Source: Megamerina dolium (Eukaryota > Arthropoda > Insecta > Diptera > Megamerinidae). Taken from it: a stretch of DNA of 64,000 bases. The stretch is taken from assembly GCA_963854835.1 (NCBI GenBank), contig OY978526.1:37362501-37426500 (forward strand), in the 5' to 3' direction. Below the pieces are notes generated by a model, which was not told where the DNA came from, ran no database searches, and was given only the letters and a program-made list of their open reading frames with translations. This document shows positions 59,881 to 64,000 of this stretch, piece after piece (within the stretch, counting starts at the first letter, position 1; the number at the start of each line of letters is the position of its first letter). Position numbers and translations under genes: made by a program.

Positions 59881-61642
59881 GACGGAACAGGGTTGCTCTA
59901 AAAGAGCATCCTGTCATATATATTCCAGTTGCCATGCGGAGAAGCACAAACTCGGATATGGATCTTTGTCAGTAAGAGACTGCGACATCTTGTATCGCAG
60001 TTCACACCTGTGAATGAGCGGCTGGTAAAAATCTCGAAGAAGTTTATGACCGCTGCAACCCGCCACGATATTAAAATCGTGCTTCGATAGCTGGCTGGGC
60101 ACCAGAACATCTCCGATAACGGAATGAGGCTGATCGACTTCGCGACGTTGCTGTCTCCAGATCAACGCACGAAAAACCAAATTGATCACGTGATGATTGA
60201 CGAAAGGCATGCTTCCAGTGCGATGGACGTGAAATCGACCAGTGGTGCCAACATCGGCTAGGATCATTACCTTGTTGCAGCTAAGGTGCGAACATGTTTA
60301 TGTGTCGCAAAGAAGAAATTAAGTTCCACATAGAGAAAGTTGACGTCAATAAGCTGAAATCACCAGAGACAGCAAATGTTTTTGCAGAACACTCCCCCTC
60401 TTGATGATACATGAGCACAGTGGACACACATATCCCACTCCATGATTACTGCTGCTGAGAAGGTAATTACAGAAAAACCCTGCATTCAGGTGCCACGCGA
60501 GCTGTTAAGGAGCGGTACAGAGAGAGGATGAGTGCGGATAGACGTCTTTTCAGGCATAAGAAGAAAGAGCTAGAAAGATGCGAGTGTAAGGAGATCGAGA
60601 TGTGTACACAGTGATGAGACTCAAAAATTCTTTGAGAAGATCAGGCGTCTGAGTGGTGGTTTAAATCTCGGAATCTCTGTCGTGACTACAATGGAGGTCA
60701 GAGAGGCCATTTCTGGTCTAAAAAACAACAAAGCTGCGGGTGCTGATGGCGTGGATGCCGAGTTGTTTAGGACCGGTGGCGATGAGCTGCTCACCAGCAT
60801 GCACCAGCTCATAAGCAGAATATGGTCGGATTAAAGCATGCCCTTTGATTGGAGGTTCAGTGTTCTCTGTCCCGTACATAAGAAACGAGATCCCACAATT
60901 TGCGTCAACTACCGTGGAATAAGTCTTCTTAGCGTCGCATACAAGGTTCTATCGAGCGTACTGTGTGAAAGGTTGAAGCTCATCCTTAACAACCTGAATG
61001 GACCTTATCAGTGTGGCTTCAGACCTGGTAAATCCACCATCGACCAGATTGCACCAAATCCTGGAGAAGACACAAAAAAACTGATCGACACACACACATC
61101 TATTTGTTGATTATAAAGCCGTTTCGACAGTCCGGTAAGAGATTACATCTACACAAAAATGTGTGAGTTCGGTATTCCTGCGAAAGTTATTCAGCTTTGC
61201 AGAATTACACTGTGTAACTTCCGCTGTTCAGTGAAAATTGGGAAGGACCTCTCTCCGCCGTTTAATACCGAATAGTGTTTCAGACAAGGTGAATCATTAT
61301 CGTGCGACTTCTTCAGTCTTATTATGGAGAAAATAATACGAGCTGTTGATCTAAAAAATAATGGCACTATCTTTAACAAAAGCGTCATGCTGTTAGCGTA
61401 TGCCGATGATATTGACATAATCCCCATGAACACGCGAGCAGTCAGTACAGCATTCTCAGAGTTAGAAAGAGAGTCGCGTCGGATGGGTCTCACGGTGAAC
61501 GAGGGCTAGACGAAGTACCTAGTATCAATAAGCAAAGAGTCTTAGCATCTTGGATAGCATCTATAATAACGTAATTTATGCGTTTTGACTCACTACAAAT
61601 GTTACATTAATATTATTATTATATTATAATATTATATATTGT

Positions 61643-61984
61643 GGCTGCCGTAGCTCAGTGGTTAGTGTGTTCGATTGCTGATCTGTAGGTCGTGGTTCAA
61701 TCCCCGGCTGATGCATAACAAATTTAATATCGAAAAGATTTTTCTTCCGAACGGTACCCACCTGTCGGCAAGCAATTGGCAATTCTTCCGACAGTAACAA
61801 CTTGCCATGAAAAAGCTTTTTAAAGAACTCTGTGACAAAGCTCAGAAAAAGTGATGTCACAATTTTTCTGCCGTTCGGAACCGGCTAAAATAATTAGGTC
61901 CCTTCTAATATTGTCCAAAATTTAAGACGCACAACAGTAATGGAAGAGAAGCTCTGCCAATGAGCCCTTTGGGGCTTTATGTGC

Positions 61985-61988
<4 letters not shown>
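61643..61988 (+). mobile_element. tRNA-derived SINE, copy S6, inside the RTE LINE
   Basis: Full length with a perfect A box TAGCTCAGTGG (61651-61661) and B box GGTTCAATCCC (61694-61704). The body closely matches S4, and GCCACATA runs directly into a (TA)n tract. It interrupts the RTE copy after the VNEG block. Confidence 0.9.

Positions 61989-62076
<88 letters not shown>
61989..62076. repeat. (TA)n microsatellite at the SINE tail
   Basis: Nearly 90 bp of pure TA immediately after the SINE 3' end, probably grown from the SINE tail. Confidence 0.95.
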
Positions 62077-62079
<3 letters not shown>

Positions 62080-62400
62080 TTTGTTTAACAATGTTGTTTT
62101 CTTTTCACAATAAAGTTCTATCTAACAATATATATATATATTTTCCTTTCACCATATACATATATATTTTTCTTTCATAATTTGGCTTTATCAAGGTTGT
62201 TTTTCTTCACAATATGATTTCTTATTTAATAGTTATATCCTTCACAATATGGTAGAGGAAATAACAGATTGTTAAAATAAAAACTACCTTGTGCAAGGGA
62301 AATATATATCATATATATTGTTAAATAAAAACTATATTGAAAAAATAATTGTGTTGTGTGAGAAAAAGTTACGGGAAGCAGAAGAGTTAAAAGGGGTAAG
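62077..62400. other. AT-rich spacer inside the RTE copy
   Basis: T-rich DNA with repeated TTTTCTTTCA-like and CACAATATG-like words. I see no coding content; it may be part of a longer SINE-tail expansion or another small insertion. Confidence 0.4.
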
Positions 62401-62966
62401 TTCTAGGAAATAAGTTATCTAAGGAAAGGTTATAATCTTCGAAAAGAAGGCACAACTGACGTCAGTCTGGAGATATTGCTAAGGATCACTCTTGCTAACA
62501 GGTGCTTTTTTGGGCTAAGTAAGCAATTGAGAAGACGGGCCCTCTCTCAAGCAACGAAAACCACACTCTACAAGTCTCTCATCATATAATACCTGCCCTT
62601 ACATATTGCGCCGAAGCTTGCACAATTTCCATCTCAGATGAAAGAATGTTCGGAATTTTCGAGAGAAAAGTCTTACGCAAGATCTTTGGACCTATTTGCG
62701 TTGGTGGCGATTCTCAAATAAGGTACAACGAGGGAACGGAAGAACACGCTTCGGCTAAGAAGGTGTTATATTCGGTAGCCGCTGGTGAACGACGCAGTAG
62801 AGGAAGACCTAACCTCCGGTGGGAAGATCAAATACTGGAGAACTTGTCAGCGCTTGGAATTTCCAACTGTCGCCAACCAGCGATGGAAAGAGCTGACTGG
62901 CGAAGCATGCTAGATTCGGTCTAAATCGACTTTCGGTTGTAATGGCCACATAAGTAAGTAAGTAAG

Positions 62967-63304
62967 ATGATTGCACGATCCAGGCTTCAGCACACAACGT
63001 CTCGGCCATATGCAGCGAAATCAACGCGAACCTAGTGCAGGTCCAACAATTTCTCAGACAAAGAAGCCTTAAAATCTCTTCTGAAAAATCTAACGCAACA
63101 CTCTTTACCACCTGGGCAAAAGAGCTCAGAAATACACTCTTGGTGGCTGTCGACGGCAGAACTATTCCAACTGTGAATAAGCCCAAAATCCTCGGGGTTA
63201 CATTTGACAATCTCATCGCTATTCATGTTGAAAACACCGGTAAAAAGTTACATAGTAAGAGTTACTCTCATCCAAACATAGTTAGAAATATTAACAATTT
63301 TTAG
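62967..63304 (+). pseudogene. jockey-like LINE, 3' part of RT
   Basis: The plus strand reads DDCTIQASAHNVSAICSEIN, then FLRQRSLKISSEKSNATLFT and VNKPKILGVTFDN, which is the downstream half of the RT interrupted at 59880. The second Asp pair of the active site survives (DDCTI). About 190 residues of palm between the two halves are missing. Confidence 0.75.
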
Positions 63305-64000
63305 GTCTGTATTTAAACCAAAAAATTTTAGACTTTGATTTTTCAATATACATTAAATTCGAGAGTTCGATTCGATTCAAATTCTGAGAATTTAGGTTGC
63401 AACCTCAACTAGTTTGAAAAACGTACATATTAATCGTATTTGTAACTAGCCAATATTATTGTTTTTAACTTTTATATTGAAGTACATTGTGACATTTTAG
63501 TTACCTTATTGGTCTATTGATGACGATCTCTAACAAGTTCCTAAGTTCCTAACCTTCGACAGATTCGAAATTACATAGTTGCTATAATACGATAGGACTA
63601 ATTAAGATGGTGATTTTTGTTATGTATACCAACAACGGTTAAAAATAAAAATTTCCTCTTTTCCCTATCTATTTTAATAATACAACGTTTTAAAGTGAAC
63701 AATTTTGCATTGTTTTTTTTTTTGTGTTTTATATAGTATAACAAAAATATAGAACTTAATAGCATGAAATAATTAGTTCCAAATTATCATATTCATATAC
63801 ATATGTATAAGGTATTAATAGTTATACAATTAATTAGATAAATACAAGAGTGGCATGGTAAATACTTTATTCCATACGACTTTAAAGGAGTTTTTCTCAA
63901 AATCCTTAAGGCTCCAAAACTATTTATATTCGATTTTACATTGCGATCAAATTTGTTTGCGCTTATAGAGACATATTTGAATTGTCTACAATGTACAGGA
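63305..64000. other. AT-rich intergenic DNA at the right end
   Basis: No gene or repeat family is recognised. Confidence 0.5.

Larger units (their letters stand above)
59881..62966 (+). pseudogene. RTE-clade LINE inserted in the jockey-like LINE
   Basis: In order: the end of an RTE-type endonuclease (RLIDFATL, TKNQIDHVMIDERH, DHYLVAAKV), RT blocks (GLKNNKAAGADGVDAELFR, VNYRGISLLSVAYKVLSSVL, GPYQCGFRPGKSTIDQI, VMLLAYADDIDII, GLTVNEG), then after the nested SINE and (TA)n, the tail (FGIFERKVLRKIFGPICVGG, RGRPNLRWEDQILENL). It ends in GGCCACA followed by (TAAG)n at about 62948-62966. Stops and shifts are frequent. The YADD site itself is preserved. Confidence 0.82.

Noticed and set aside
61643..61715. 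tRNA gene (good A and B boxes, cloverleaf-like start)
   Set aside because: The same head with the same body and tail occurs in five other places with target duplications, so it is the head of a SINE, not a stand-alone tRNA gene.

Overview
The window looks like a gene-sparse, transposon-rich stretch of a higher-fly (cyclorrhaphan dipteran) nuclear genome. The DNA is AT-rich, introns are short with GT/AG ends, and the host proteins are closest to what I know from Drosophila (Nse1, Noa36, an Hrb87F-type hnRNP A). A tephritid-like or similar acalyptrate fly is my inference; the sequence does not prove the species.

Host genes, left to right: the 3' exons of a leucine-rich-repeat gene (13363-15332, +), a CDK20-like kinase (20127-22219, +), the RNA polymerase I subunit RpI12 (25360-25843, +), the SMC5/6 RING subunit Nse1 (25951-26773, +), the zinc-finger protein Noa36/ZNF330 (26856-27770, -) and an Hrb87F/Hrb98DE-type hnRNP A (50261-53491, -). 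RpI12, Nse1 and Noa36 form a compact housekeeping cluster. Exon joins were made by eye from splice sites and reading phase.

Most of the rest is mobile DNA. 0-9 kb: copies of a tRNA-derived SINE (two with clear target-site duplications), an RTE LINE 3' fragment, a mariner-like relic, an RNase H fragment of another LINE, and an unclassified repeat carrying GTGGGCGTGG motifs. 9.6-11.3 kb: an apparently intact Tc1-like element with an open DD34E transposase and paired inner and outer terminal repeats, lying inside a (TA)n tract. 13.9-14.5 kb: a deleted mariner-like element in an LRR intron. 16-19.6 kb: a second Tc1-like element, broken and interrupted by the GTGGGCGTGG repeat and by a SINE.

27.9-45 kb is a cluster of one Ty3/gypsy family with 438-bp LTRs, tRNA-Leu-type primer site and no env: element A (-, Gag fused directly to integrase), element B (+, intact gag and pol), a solo LTR C, and element D (-, two frame-breaking lesions). 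The 4-bp flanks and the LTR variants of B and D are swapped in a way best explained by an inversion of the 1.26-kb host segment between them. Undoing it leaves D with matching TTAT flanks and the head-to-head A|B pair as a single unit with matching ATAC flanks. B keeps a textbook -1 frameshift signal between gag and pol.

45-64 kb: another mariner-like relic, a 1.18-kb PIF/Harbinger deletion derivative with TIRs and TAA duplication, the hnRNP gene, a degraded fifth gypsy copy (E) truncated against a jockey-like LINE, which is split by a decayed RTE LINE that itself carries a SINE and a (TA)n tract.
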